NCBI GenBank assembly: GCA_937142855.1
Contig: CAKZQZ010000056.1
Coordinates: 1-36,857, forward strand
Direction of reading: 5' to 3'
Source: an uncultured Alphaproteobacteria bacterium
Lineage (GTDB): Bacteria; Pseudomonadota; Alphaproteobacteria; Puniceispirillales; Marisalimonadaceae
Length of the DNA: 36,857 nt
Positions 6,547 through 14,413 of the stretch are shown in pieces. Numbering within the stretch: position 1 is the first letter of the stretch; every line of letters starts with the position of its first letter. A model generated the notes under the pieces. That model had not been told where the DNA came from. It did not search any database and saw only the letters and a list, made by a program, of their open reading frames with translations. The position numbers were made by a program, and so were the translations under genes.

Positions 6547-8495
6547 TACCAGAAATTGGACATATATTTCTTATCCTAGCATTTGTCTCCTCAATAATGC
6601 AGATTACTTATTGGACATATAATACAAAAAATCTAAATCTATTGGCATTAGACATTTTAAAAAATGGTGTGCTGATTAACTGTCTATTTATTCTAATTTC
6701 TTTTTCTATTTTGACTTATAGCTTTGTAGTTTCTGATTTTTCTTTATTAATTGTTTCGAATAATTCTCACTCTTTAAAACCAATGCTCTACAAAATTAGT
6801 GGAACTTGGGGAAATCATGAAGGATCTTTACTACTTTGGGTATTAATTTTATCCAGTTTTACATTTTGGGTTTCAAAAAAAAAACAGATTAATAATAATT
6901 TATTATTTTCAATCCTAGGAGTGCAGACTTTAATTTTATGCTTATTCTTAGCATTTATTTTATTCACATCAAACCCTTTCGAAAGAGTAGAAACAATAGC
7001 CTTAGAAGGTAGAGGTCTAAACCCTTTACTTCAGGATCCAGGCTTGGCATTCCATCCACCTATGCTCTACATTGGTTATGTAGGTTTATCAGTTTCATTT
7101 TCTTTTGCCGTCGGGGCGCTCATCACAGGCAAAATTAATAAAGAATGGGCACAACAAATTAGGCCATGGATATCAATTTCATGGTCAGCATTAACTCTTG
7201 GGATAGCACTAGGAAGTTGGTGGGCATACTATGAGTTAGGATGGGGTGGTTGGTGGTTCTGGGATCCGGTTGAAAACGCTTCTTTCATGCCTTGGTTAAT
7301 TGCAACAGCATTGCTACATTCTATAAGAATTTTAGAAAAAAGACTTATATTTGTTAATTGGTGTATTCTGTTATCTATTCTTGGTTTTTCATTTTCGTTA
7401 TTAGGAACATTTATTGTTAGATCTGGTTTACTAACATCGGTTCATTCATTTGCAACCGATCCATCCAGAGGTGTCTTTATTTTAATAATAATGATTATTT
7501 CAATTGGCGGACCTTTGATTTTATATGCTCTCAAAAGTTCGATTTTTAAAGAGCCAAAGGTTCAATTCAATTTGCTAAGCAAAGAGAGCGCTTTACTAAT
7601 TAATAATTTGTTTTTTACTACTGCTACGGCAACAGTGCTAATAGGAACGTTATACCCGTTATTCTTAGATGCCTTAAGTGGAGCTAAAATTTCAATTGGA
7701 CCAGCCTATTATAACGCTACGTTTGCTCCAATAATGACACCAATAATTTTATTAATGGCAATTGCTCCTTTTTTAAACTGGGGAAAAGGTAAGTCAAAAA
7801 ACTTATTAAAAATAATTGCCCTACTTACACTTACGTCTCTGATTGCAGCCTTTAGTTTATCCACTATTAATGGCTCGTCAATATTTGCAATAATATGCGG
7901 CACACTATCATTTTGGTTGTTTGTAGGAGTTATAAGTGATTTTTTTGTTAAAATAAAAGAAACTAAATTAAAAATAACAAAAATGGGTAGTATTTTTTTA
8001 TATATTTCAAAAATCGGAATAGGAATGAATGTCGCCCACTTAGGTGTTGCAATTTTCTTGGCTGGAATAACTGGTGAACAATTTTTTAAAACAGAATTTA
8101 GTGGAAGAAAAAATATTGGTGACACTTTTTATATTGAAGATAAATTATTAGAATTTAAAAATTTTCAAACTTTAAAGGGACCAAACTATCAATCAGAAAT
8201 GGCCACTTTTACGCTATATCAAAATAATAAATTCATTGGATACCTTAAGCCAGAAAAACGTTTTTATCCGACAGAACAAAGTCAAACAACCGAGGCAGCT
8301 ATACTAACAGGCTTCTGGGGTGACACTTATGTCGTTTTAGGAGATGGAGACAATCAATCAGGTTGGTCAATAAGGGCATATTTTAACCCCTTAGTGTCTT
8401 GGATATGGAGTGGAGCCTTTTTTATGGCTTTAGGTGGTTTGTTATCGTTTTTTGAACATAAAAATATAACTAAAAAAAATATTAGGTTAACTTAA
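6543..8495 (+). CDS. ccmF: CcmF, cytochrome c heme lyase subunit
   Basis: A 650-residue, multi-spanning membrane protein of normal family length. Conserved blocks in order are GTWGNHEGSLLLW (87-99), HPPMLYIGYVG (171-181), the WWD heme-binding motif GWGGWWFWDP (233-242), and RSGLLTSVHSFA (293-304). CcmF binds heme b and, with CcmH and CcmI, joins heme to the CXXCH motif of apocytochrome c at the periplasmic face. It overlaps ccmE by four bases, and ccmG starts immediately after its stop. Confidence 0.96.
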   Translation: MIPEIGHIFLILAFVSSIMQITYWTYNTKNLNLLALDILKNGVLINCLFILISFSILTYSFVVSDFSLLIVSNNSHSLKPMLYKISGTWGNHEGSLLLWVLILSSFTFWVSKKKQINNNLLFSILGVQTLILCLFLAFILFTSNPFERVETIALEGRGLNPLLQDPGLAFHPPMLYIGYVGLSVSFSFAVGALITGKINKEWAQQIRPWISISWSALTLGIALGSWWAYYELGWGGWWFWDPVENASFMPWLIATALLHSIRILEKRLIFVNWCILLSILGFSFSLLGTFIVRSGLLTSVHSFATDPSRGVFILIIMIISIGGPLILYALKSSIFKEPKVQFNLLSKESALLINNLFFTTATATVLIGTLYPLFLDALSGAKISIGPAYYNATFAPIMTPIILLMAIAPFLNWGKGKSKNLLKIIALLTLTSLIAAFSLSTINGSSIFAIICGTLSFWLFVGVISDFFVKIKETKLKITKMGSIFLYISKIGIGMNVAHLGVAIFLAGITGEQFFKTEFSGRKNIGDTFYIEDKLLEFKNFQTLKGPNYQSEMATFTLYQNNKFIGYLKPEKRFYPTEQSQTTEAAILTGFWGDTYVVLGDGDNQSGWSIRAYFNPLVSWIWSGAFFMALGGLLSFFEHKNITKKNIRLT

Positions 8496-9056
8496 ATGAA
8501 TACTAAGTCATTAGTCCTAAGATTACTCCCACTAATACTTTTCTCATTTATAATTATTGTATCAGGACTTGTTCTTTATGAATTGAAAAAAAAACCAACA
8601 AAAAAAAATCTTCTAACGTCTCAGTTAATTGGGAAGAAAATTCCTGATATAAAAATCCAAGAAGCTGATAATAATCTTGAAAATAATAATAAAAATTTAA
8701 ATTTTAAAAAATATAAAAATAAATTGTTTGCAGTCAATTTTTTTGCTTCATGGTGTGCTCCTTGTAGGGTAGAAGCTCCAATAGTTGAGGATTTGTCAAA
8801 AATTATTCCTGTTATTGGAATTGTCTATAAAGACAAGCCAAATAATACTAAAAAATTCTTAGACGATTTCGGAAATCCTTATGATAAAATTGGTATAGAT
8901 AATTCGGGTAAAATAGCTATTGAATGGGGAGTTTATGGAGTGCCTGAGACCTTTTTAATAAATGAAGAAGGTAAAATTATTTATAGGCATGCTGGACCTC
9001 TTTTATATAATATTTTTAAGTCTGAAGTATTGCCTATAATAAAAAGTAATAAATAA
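8496..9056 (+). CDS. ccmG: CcmG/DsbE, membrane-anchored thioredoxin for cytochrome c maturation
   Basis: A 186-residue protein with an N-terminal membrane anchor (about 8-28) and a periplasmic thioredoxin fold. The active site is FFASWCAPCRVEAP (C87 and C90). The cis-proline loop is GVPETFLI. CcmG reduces the apocytochrome CXXCH thiols, or CcmH, before heme ligation. The ATG directly follows the ccmF stop. The stop shares one base with the ccmH start (TAATG). Confidence 0.95.
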   Translation: MNTKSLVLRLLPLILFSFIIIVSGLVLYELKKKPTKKNLLTSQLIGKKIPDIKIQEADNNLENNNKNLNFKKYKNKLFAVNFFASWCAPCRVEAPIVEDLSKIIPVIGIVYKDKPNNTKKFLDDFGNPYDKIGIDNSGKIAIEWGVYGVPETFLINEEGKIIYRHAGPLLYNIFKSEVLPIIKSNK

Positions 9057-9445
9057 TGAAAAAAATATATTTAAATTTATCTTTGTTATCGTTTTTTCTA
9101 ATGATTACTTCTCACTTAACATTTGCTGATGAAATCATTCCTAAAACAAATTTAATTACTAATAAAACAAGAGAAATAGCACAAAATATAAAATGTCTAG
9201 TTTGCCAGAACCAGAGTATAGACGAATCTAACTCAGAATTAGCAAAAGATTTAAAAAATTTAATAAAAGAAAAATTAGAGTCTGGTTTAAACGAAAATGA
9301 AGTTTATAGCTTTCTAAGTGAGAGATACGGTGATTCAATCTTGTTAAAACCGCCCCTTAATACAAACACAATTTTATTATGGTTTTTACCATTTATTATT
9401 CTAGTATTTAGTTCGATCTATATAACAAAATTTTTTAAAAAATAA
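9056..9445 (+). CDS. ccmH: CcmH (CycL-type), thiol-disulfide subunit of the heme lyase
   Basis: This 129-residue single-domain CcmH has a signal peptide (1-24, ending TFA) and the redox motif KCLVCQNQSIDES (C47, C50). The following three-helix region includes YSFLSERYGDSILLKPP, and one C-terminal membrane helix lies at about 107-125. It exchanges disulfides with apocytochrome c and CcmG. The separate TPR-rich part that is fused to CcmH in E. coli is encoded here by the next gene, as in other Alphaproteobacteria. Confidence 0.95.
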   Translation: MKKIYLNLSLLSFFLMITSHLTFADEIIPKTNLITNKTREIAQNIKCLVCQNQSIDESNSELAKDLKNLIKEKLESGLNENEVYSFLSERYGDSILLKPPLNTNTILLWFLPFIILVFSSIYITKFFKK

Positions 9446-9468
9446 ATTTTCATTGAAAAGATTTTATA

Positions 9469-10674
9469 ATGATATTTTTTATAATTTTAATAATAAGCTT
9501 TATTAGTGCTTTATTTATTTTTAAAAATATTATCCCAAATATTTCTAATAAGAAAAAATCATTTTATAAAATAGAAAGAAAAATACTTGCTTTTCTAATG
9601 CTATTTTCAATTAGCTCATTCATCTACTATAATATTGGAGATCCATTTATAAATATTAAAGAACTGAATTCATCAAGAAAAAAGTTAAAAGAAACCGAGG
9701 TGCAAAAAAATAAAGATTTTGTTAAAAACTTAAAAAAGTTTAGTGAATTAGATTTAGCTTCAAAAAAAGATCCTAATAATATTGATATTCTCTTTAAATT
9801 AGCGGCAATAGCTTCGAAAGTTAATAAAATTGACGTTGAGATTGCATCTTTAACTAAATTGAATTCAATTAATAATTCACCAAAAATTAAATCATTACTT
9901 GCTCAAGCAATTGTAAGAAAAGCAAACGGTCAAGTCACATCTAAAGCCAAAAAGCTTATTGATGAAGCTTTGATTGATAACCCTTTAGAGCCTGGGGCTA
10001 ATTTTTTAAATGGTTTGAGACAATCACAAATTGGAAATGATGAAGCAGCTTTAAAGATATGGGTGAGATTGTATAATAATACTCATAAGACTGATACCTG
10101 GAAGCAAGATTTAGAAACAAATATAAGATCTGCAGCTAAAAATATAGGAATAAGCGAGATTGAAATAAATAATAAACTTAAAAAAAATATAAAAATTGCC
10201 AACACTACTGCTGATAAAATCTTAAATTTAAGTGAAGAAGAACAAAAAATAAAAATTAATCAAATGGTTGAACAATTAGCTAATCGCCTTACTAAAGAAA
10301 AAGAAGACTTAGAAGGTTGGGTAAGATTATTTCGTTCTTATAAAGTACTAAAAGAAAATGAAAAAGCATTAAATGCTCTTAGGACGGCTATTGAAATTAA
10401 TCCTACAGTTATTTTAAAACAAACCCTTTTGAAAGAATTACTACCTCCTCAGGCTAAACCTAAATTTACCCAAGAGACTAATGACTTAATTAGTGAAATT
10501 TTGGTTGAAGAACCAAACAACGTGGAAGCTTTATTTTTTAAAGGTCTCAAAGCTTATAATGATGGCGAAGATAGTACAGCAAAACTCTATTGGCAGAAAT
10601 TAATATCTATACTTCCTACAAACTCGCAAATTTCTTCAGAGCTTTATAAAAAGATAGAAAAACTAGAGGAATAA
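9469..10674 (+). CDS. ccmI: CcmI (CycH), TPR apocytochrome chaperone
   Basis: A 401-residue protein with two N-terminal membrane helices (about 1-20 and 41-57), a coiled segment in the loop and beyond it (roughly 70-115), and TPR-like repeats in the periplasmic C-terminal half. One clear repeat is ALRTAIEINPTVILKQ. CcmI holds the C-terminal end of apocytochrome c and presents it to CcmF/H. The individual repeats are weakly conserved, as is usual for the family; position as the last ccm gene supports the call. It faces the next gene tail to tail with one base between the stops. Confidence 0.85.
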   Translation: MIFFIILIISFISALFIFKNIIPNISNKKKSFYKIERKILAFLMLFSISSFIYYNIGDPFINIKELNSSRKKLKETEVQKNKDFVKNLKKFSELDLASKKDPNNIDILFKLAAIASKVNKIDVEIASLTKLNSINNSPKIKSLLAQAIVRKANGQVTSKAKKLIDEALIDNPLEPGANFLNGLRQSQIGNDEAALKIWVRLYNNTHKTDTWKQDLETNIRSAAKNIGISEIEINNKLKKNIKIANTTADKILNLSEEEQKIKINQMVEQLANRLTKEKEDLEGWVRLFRSYKVLKENEKALNALRTAIEINPTVILKQTLLKELLPPQAKPKFTQETNDLISEILVEEPNNVEALFFKGLKAYNDGEDSTAKLYWQKLISILPTNSQISSELYKKIEKLEE

Positions 10675-10675
10675 A

Positions 10676-11236
10676 CTAGTCTTTTTTTATTTGATGTTTT
10701 TGCATTATTGGCAGAGATAACAATCCGAAGCCTAAAGACAAAATTGGAATACCAAAGGCCTTGAAAGAGACCCACTGGTCAGTTGTTAAATTTCGCCAAG
10801 CAATTTCATTAGCAACTGCCATAATTATAAACATAACCACCCACAGCCAAGTTAATTTGTTCCAGCCTTCATTGTCTAGATTGACTGCCGATTTCATAAT
10901 AGCAGCAAGGGGATTCCTACCCAAAATTTTTCCAGATGCTAAAACTCCAGCTATAATTATTGATACAATGGTTGGTTTGATTTTAATAAAAAATTCATCA
11001 TCAAAAAATATTGTAAGTCCACCAAAAAAAACCACAGCAACACATCCCGCAGCGGCCATCATAGGAATATTTTTAAACCAGTACCAAGAGAGTGCTAGTG
11101 ATAGTAAAGTACTTATGACCAGAACTGCAGTGCCTGCCATAATCCCATAAAAATAATTTACACCAAAAAATAACAGTAAAGGTCCCATCTCTAAAATAGA
11201 CCTGTATCCTTCTTTCTTATTGACTTCTTCCAACAC
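10676..11236 (-). CDS. yciB: YciB/IspZ family inner-membrane septation protein
   Basis: A 186-residue membrane protein with five to six hydrophobic segments. It shows the family pattern: EMGPLLLFFGVNYFYGIMAG near the N-terminus, then KPTIVSIIIAGVLASGKILGRNP in the middle, and the conserved end WVSFKAFGIPILS. Members are needed for normal septum formation and envelope integrity in several proteobacteria; the biochemical role is unknown. It lies 7 bases downstream of dusA on the same strand and is probably co-transcribed with it. Confidence 0.9.
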   Translation of the reverse strand: MLEEVNKKEGYRSILEMGPLLLFFGVNYFYGIMAGTAVLVISTLLSLALSWYWFKNIPMMAAAGCVAVVFFGGLTIFFDDEFFIKIKPTIVSIIIAGVLASGKILGRNPLAAIMKSAVNLDNEGWNKLTWLWVVMFIIMAVANEIAWRNLTTDQWVSFKAFGIPILSLGFGLLSLPIMQKHQIKKD

Positions 11237-11243
11237 AAAACTC

Positions 11244-12248
11244 CTAAACTAATACTGATTTTTTTTTATTTATAAACTTTTCAATATTTTCTGTAGCAAA
11301 TCTTAAAATATCTCCATTTTTTGAAAACCTTGCATTTTCACTCAATTCTTGTCTCCAGTATTTAGCACCTGGTAAAGAGTTATACAAACCTAAAATATGT
11401 CTTGTGATAGAATGAACACCCCCCTCTTCATGTTTAATAAAATTATCAATATAATCAGCCATTTGCATGGCTATTTCATACCTTGTTTTAGTTTTTTTCT
11501 TTTTACTAAAAATATCTTTATCAACTGAGGTTAATATATATGGATTTTTATAAGCTTCCCTACCTATCATAAATCCATCAAAATCGTCTTTTTGAAGTAG
11601 CGCCAGACCATCACTTATTGAGTTGATTCCACCATTAATAATTATTTTCAAGTCTGGTCTTCTTTTTTTTAAAGAAGCTACTCTATTATAATTTAAAGGA
11701 GGAATTTCTCTATTTTGTTTTGGGCTTAATCCATTTAAAATAGCTTTTCTGGCATGAATGATAAAAATATTTACACTTTCCTCTGATACTATATCAACAA
11801 AATCGTCTAAGCCTTTCTCTTCATCCATTTGATCAACACCAATCCTACATTTTATAGTTACAGGTATTTGACATTTATCTTGAATAGACTTTACACAATC
11901 AGCTACCAAATAAGGCTCCTTCATTAAACATGCGCCAAAAGAGCCATTTTGGACCCTATTTGAAGGACAGCCAATATTAAGGTTAATTTGAGAGTAACCA
12001 TAATTTTCTCCGTATTTAGCAGCTTTTGCTAGATTTTGAGGGTTACTACCACCAAGTTGTAGAACACAAGGTAACTCTTCTCTATTAAAAGTTAATAGTT
12101 TTTGACGTGGCCCAAAGATTATTGCATCAGCAGTAATCATTTCAGTATAAAGGACTGTATACTTGGAAATAAGTCTAAAAAAATATCTACAATGCAAGTC
12201 TGTCCACTCCATCATTGGAGCTACTGAAAATCTATCATCAAAAATCAA
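11244..12248 (-). CDS. dusA: DusA, tRNA-dihydrouridine synthase A
   Basis: This FMN-dependent enzyme reduces uridines in the tRNA D-loop (U20/U20a for DusA). The 334-residue protein starts FSVAPMMEWTDLHCRYFFR and contains the DusA block QINLNIGCPSNRVQNGSFGA. The catalytic cysteine is C107 in FGACLMKEP. The FMN phosphate-binding region is IIINGGINS through FDGFMIGREAYKNP. The start is TTG at 12248: the codon immediately upstream in frame is TAA, and a TAGGA site lies 9 bases before it. It shares a transcript with yciB/ispZ and is separated from metY by a terminator. Confidence 0.93.
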   Translation of the reverse strand: MIFDDRFSVAPMMEWTDLHCRYFFRLISKYTVLYTEMITADAIIFGPRQKLLTFNREELPCVLQLGGSNPQNLAKAAKYGENYGYSQINLNIGCPSNRVQNGSFGACLMKEPYLVADCVKSIQDKCQIPVTIKCRIGVDQMDEEKGLDDFVDIVSEESVNIFIIHARKAILNGLSPKQNREIPPLNYNRVASLKKRRPDLKIIINGGINSISDGLALLQKDDFDGFMIGREAYKNPYILTSVDKDIFSKKKKTKTRYEIAMQMADYIDNFIKHEEGGVHSITRHILGLYNSLPGAKYWRQELSENARFSKNGDILRFATENIEKFINKKKSVLV

Positions 12249-12322
12249 TTAAGAATCCTATACAATAGTTTTATTAAAAGATTGAATAATTACAATATTT
12301 AAGAAAATTAACCAACATTAAT

Positions 12323-12347
12323 AAAAAAAGCTGAGAAATTCCTCAGC
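12323..12347 (-). terminator. Intrinsic terminator after metY
   Basis: On the minus strand GCTGAG, a six-base loop (GAATTT) and CTCAGC form a perfect 6-bp stem (12347-12330), followed directly by seven T residues (12329-12323). It sits 30 bases after the metY stop and before dusA. On the plus strand the same hairpin is followed by A and a T-run, so it could work in both directions. Confidence 0.85.
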
Positions 12348-12377
12348 ATTTTTTAAATTTAACTATAATTAATGCAA

Positions 12378-13676
12378 TTATGTCTGAGATTTATCTAAAG
12401 CATGTTTTAAGTCATTAAGTATATCTTCAATATGTTCAATACCTATGGAAAGTCTCACATAAGACCCAGACACTCCTGTCTTAAGTTGTTCCTCAGTAGA
12501 TAATTGACTATGTGTTGTTGTAGCAGGATGAATTGCTAAACTTCGAGAGTCACCTATGTTAGCAACATGATAAAATAATTCTAAAGCATCAATAAATCTT
12601 TTGCCTGCATCTATACCTCCTTTTAATTCAAACCCTAACATGCCGCCATATCCACCAGTCAAATGTTTATCTGCAGATAGTTTGGAGCCCCCAGCTTGTA
12701 ATTCAGGATAAATGACTTTTTCGACTAAATTATGGTCATTTAGAAAATGAGCAACTTTAGAAGCGTTTTCACAATGAGCTTTCATTCTTAAGGATAGTGT
12801 TTCTAAGCCTTGTAATATAAGAAAAGCATTGAAAGGACTTAGAGATGCTCCCAAATCTCTTAAAAGCGTTACCCTTGCTTTTATAATGTACGCTATTGGA
12901 CCCAAAGGTTTAACAGCATCAACCCAAACCGCTCCATTATAACTCGGATCTGGCGTATTTAATGCTGGTTGTCTTTCTTTTCCTGCACCTTCCCAATCAA
13001 AATTTCCACTATCTACAATTAATCCTCCTATAGAATTTCCATGACCACCAATATACTTAGTTAGAGAATAAACAACTATTGCTGCCCCATGTTTAATTGG
13101 CTGACAAATTATAGGAGCAGCTGTGTTATCAATAATGAGAGGTATTCCATACTTTTTGCCAATAGCACTAACTTCAGAGATAGGAAAAACTTTTAATTTT
13201 GGATTTGGTAATGTTTCAGCGTAATAAGCACGAGTTTTATCATCTGTTGCATCTTCAAACGCTTTAGGATCAGAAGGATCCACGAATCTAACTTCTATGC
13301 CCATATCTTTTAAAGTATTTGAAAATAAATTCCAGGTTCCTCCATAAAGGTCTGTTGAACTTACAATATTATCACCTGCTTTTGCCAAGTTTTGGATAGC
13401 AAACGCTGATGCCGTTTGACCAGATGAGACAGCTAAAGCTGCAACACCGCCTTCCAACGCAGATATTCTTTTTTCTAGGACATCATTTGTTGGGTTCATT
13501 ATTCTTGTATAAATATTACCCAACTCACTTAATGAAAATAAATTAGCAGCCTGTTCTGTATTTTTGAATTGAAAACTTGTAGTCTGATGAATAGGTACGG
13601 CAACAGAGCCTGTACTTTCATCAGCTCTCCATCCTGCATGCAAACTAATGGTTTCTGGGTGTTTGGAATTAGTCAT
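12378..13676 (-). CDS. metY: O-acetylhomoserine sulfhydrylase (MetY), PLP-dependent
   Basis: This 432-residue enzyme is of the Cys/Met-metabolism PLP family. It converts O-acetyl-L-homoserine and sulfide to homocysteine for methionine synthesis. The start, ETISLHAGWRADESTGSVAV, is typical of MetY. PLP contacts seen are SSGQTAS (84-90), D183 in IIDNTAAP, and the Schiff-base lysine K207 in VVYSLTKYIGGHGN. A length of about 430 favours MetY over the shorter MetB, MetC or MetZ. AGGAG lies upstream of the ATG. I looked for a SAM riboswitch in the leader and did not see one; the candidate promoter would leave only a short untranslated region. Confidence 0.92.
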   Translation of the reverse strand: MTNSKHPETISLHAGWRADESTGSVAVPIHQTTSFQFKNTEQAANLFSLSELGNIYTRIMNPTNDVLEKRISALEGGVAALAVSSGQTASAFAIQNLAKAGDNIVSSTDLYGGTWNLFSNTLKDMGIEVRFVDPSDPKAFEDATDDKTRAYYAETLPNPKLKVFPISEVSAIGKKYGIPLIIDNTAAPIICQPIKHGAAIVVYSLTKYIGGHGNSIGGLIVDSGNFDWEGAGKERQPALNTPDPSYNGAVWVDAVKPLGPIAYIIKARVTLLRDLGASLSPFNAFLILQGLETLSLRMKAHCENASKVAHFLNDHNLVEKVIYPELQAGGSKLSADKHLTGGYGGMLGFELKGGIDAGKRFIDALELFYHVANIGDSRSLAIHPATTTHSQLSTEEQLKTGVSGSYVRLSIGIEHIEDILNDLKHALDKSQT

Positions 13677-13701
13677 ATTTTTCTCCTATAAAACTACAAG
13701 C

Positions 13702-13730
13702 TTATAAAAGTAAAATTTTCTAAAAATCAA
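13702..13730 (-). promoter_or_regulatory. Candidate promoter of metY
   Basis: On the minus strand TTGATT (13730-13725) and TTATAA (13707-13702) are separated by 17 bases and lie about 25-55 bases before the metY ATG. The leader would be under about 25 bases. The rest of the gap 13677-13838 holds no recognisable structure. Confidence 0.4.
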
Positions 13731-13838
13731 TTGTAAAGTTATAGAAAAAAGAATAATTTTTGTATGTGTATTATTTTTGGTAAATTTTTCTATTTCATGT
13801 TATCAAAACAAACATTTTATTCATTTGTTTTAAGATTA

Positions 13839-14330
13839 TTAATGCTTATGATTATGTCTATGATTATCTGCTTTAAATTTCTTTTCTAAAACAGGCATGT
13901 CAATAGTAAGCGAACCAGAATTTTTAAAAATCAAATTAACTTTATAATTATTCATTATTTTCACTTGATCATTCAAGTTGATAAACATTAGATGATAACC
14001 ACCTGGCTTAAGATGAATTTCAGATCCTGCTCTAATAGTTAAACCATTGTCCAGTTTTTTCATGGTCATAATATCATTCTTTACAGCCATTTCATGTAAC
14101 TCAGACTTTTTTGAAAAGTCGGATACTACAGAAATAAGACGTTCATCTCTATTGTTAGTATTTTTAATTTTCAAATAACCTGAGGTCATTTTATGATTTC
14201 CAATACTAGGCTTTATCCAAAAATCTTCAATTATTAAGCCCTTAAAATTAAGAGTCTCGGCAAAACTTATTGAAGTAATTGTCATTAAAATTATAGTATA
14301 AATAAAATTAGATAATAACTTATTAGACAT
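13839..14330 (-). CDS. PCu(A)C-type periplasmic copper chaperone
   Basis: A 163-residue exported protein with a signal peptide (about 1-24, ending SFA) and a PCu(A)C fold. Copper ligands sit in the conserved pattern ELHEMAVKNDIMTMKKL and, further on, KPGGYHLMFINL. These supply the His and Met residues that bind Cu(I). Family members deliver copper to the CuA or CuB centre of cytochrome c oxidase or help keep periplasmic copper in check. The C-terminus ends in a His-rich tail, DNHRHNHKH, which could bind extra metal. It is transcribed alone, divergently from pgi, behind a good promoter. Confidence 0.9.
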   Translation of the reverse strand: MSNKLLSNFIYTIILMTITSISFAETLNFKGLIIEDFWIKPSIGNHKMTSGYLKIKNTNNRDERLISVVSDFSKKSELHEMAVKNDIMTMKKLDNGLTIRAGSEIHLKPGGYHLMFINLNDQVKIMNNYKVNLIFKNSGSLTIDMPVLEKKFKADNHRHNHKH

Positions 14331-14358
14331 GAAAATAAATCGCTCCTAGATTGTTACT

Positions 14359-14387
14359 CATATAGATTTGTAAAGTTTTAATGTCAA
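14359..14387 (-). promoter_or_regulatory. Near-consensus sigma-70 promoter for the copper chaperone gene
   Basis: On the minus strand TTGACA (14387-14382) is followed after exactly 17 bases by TATATG (14364-14359), about 30 bases before the start codon. This is the best promoter match seen in the window. An AGGAG site lies between it and the ATG, with a somewhat long 12-base spacing. Confidence 0.6.
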
Positions 14388-14413
14388 ATAAAAGAAAGAA
14401 AATTGATAAGTAG

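Noticed and set aside
13677-13838. Possible SAM-II or SAM-V riboswitch upstream of metY
   Set aside because: Such elements occur before metY in some marine Alphaproteobacteria, but I could not find their conserved pseudoknot sequences here. The likely promoter leaves only a short leader.
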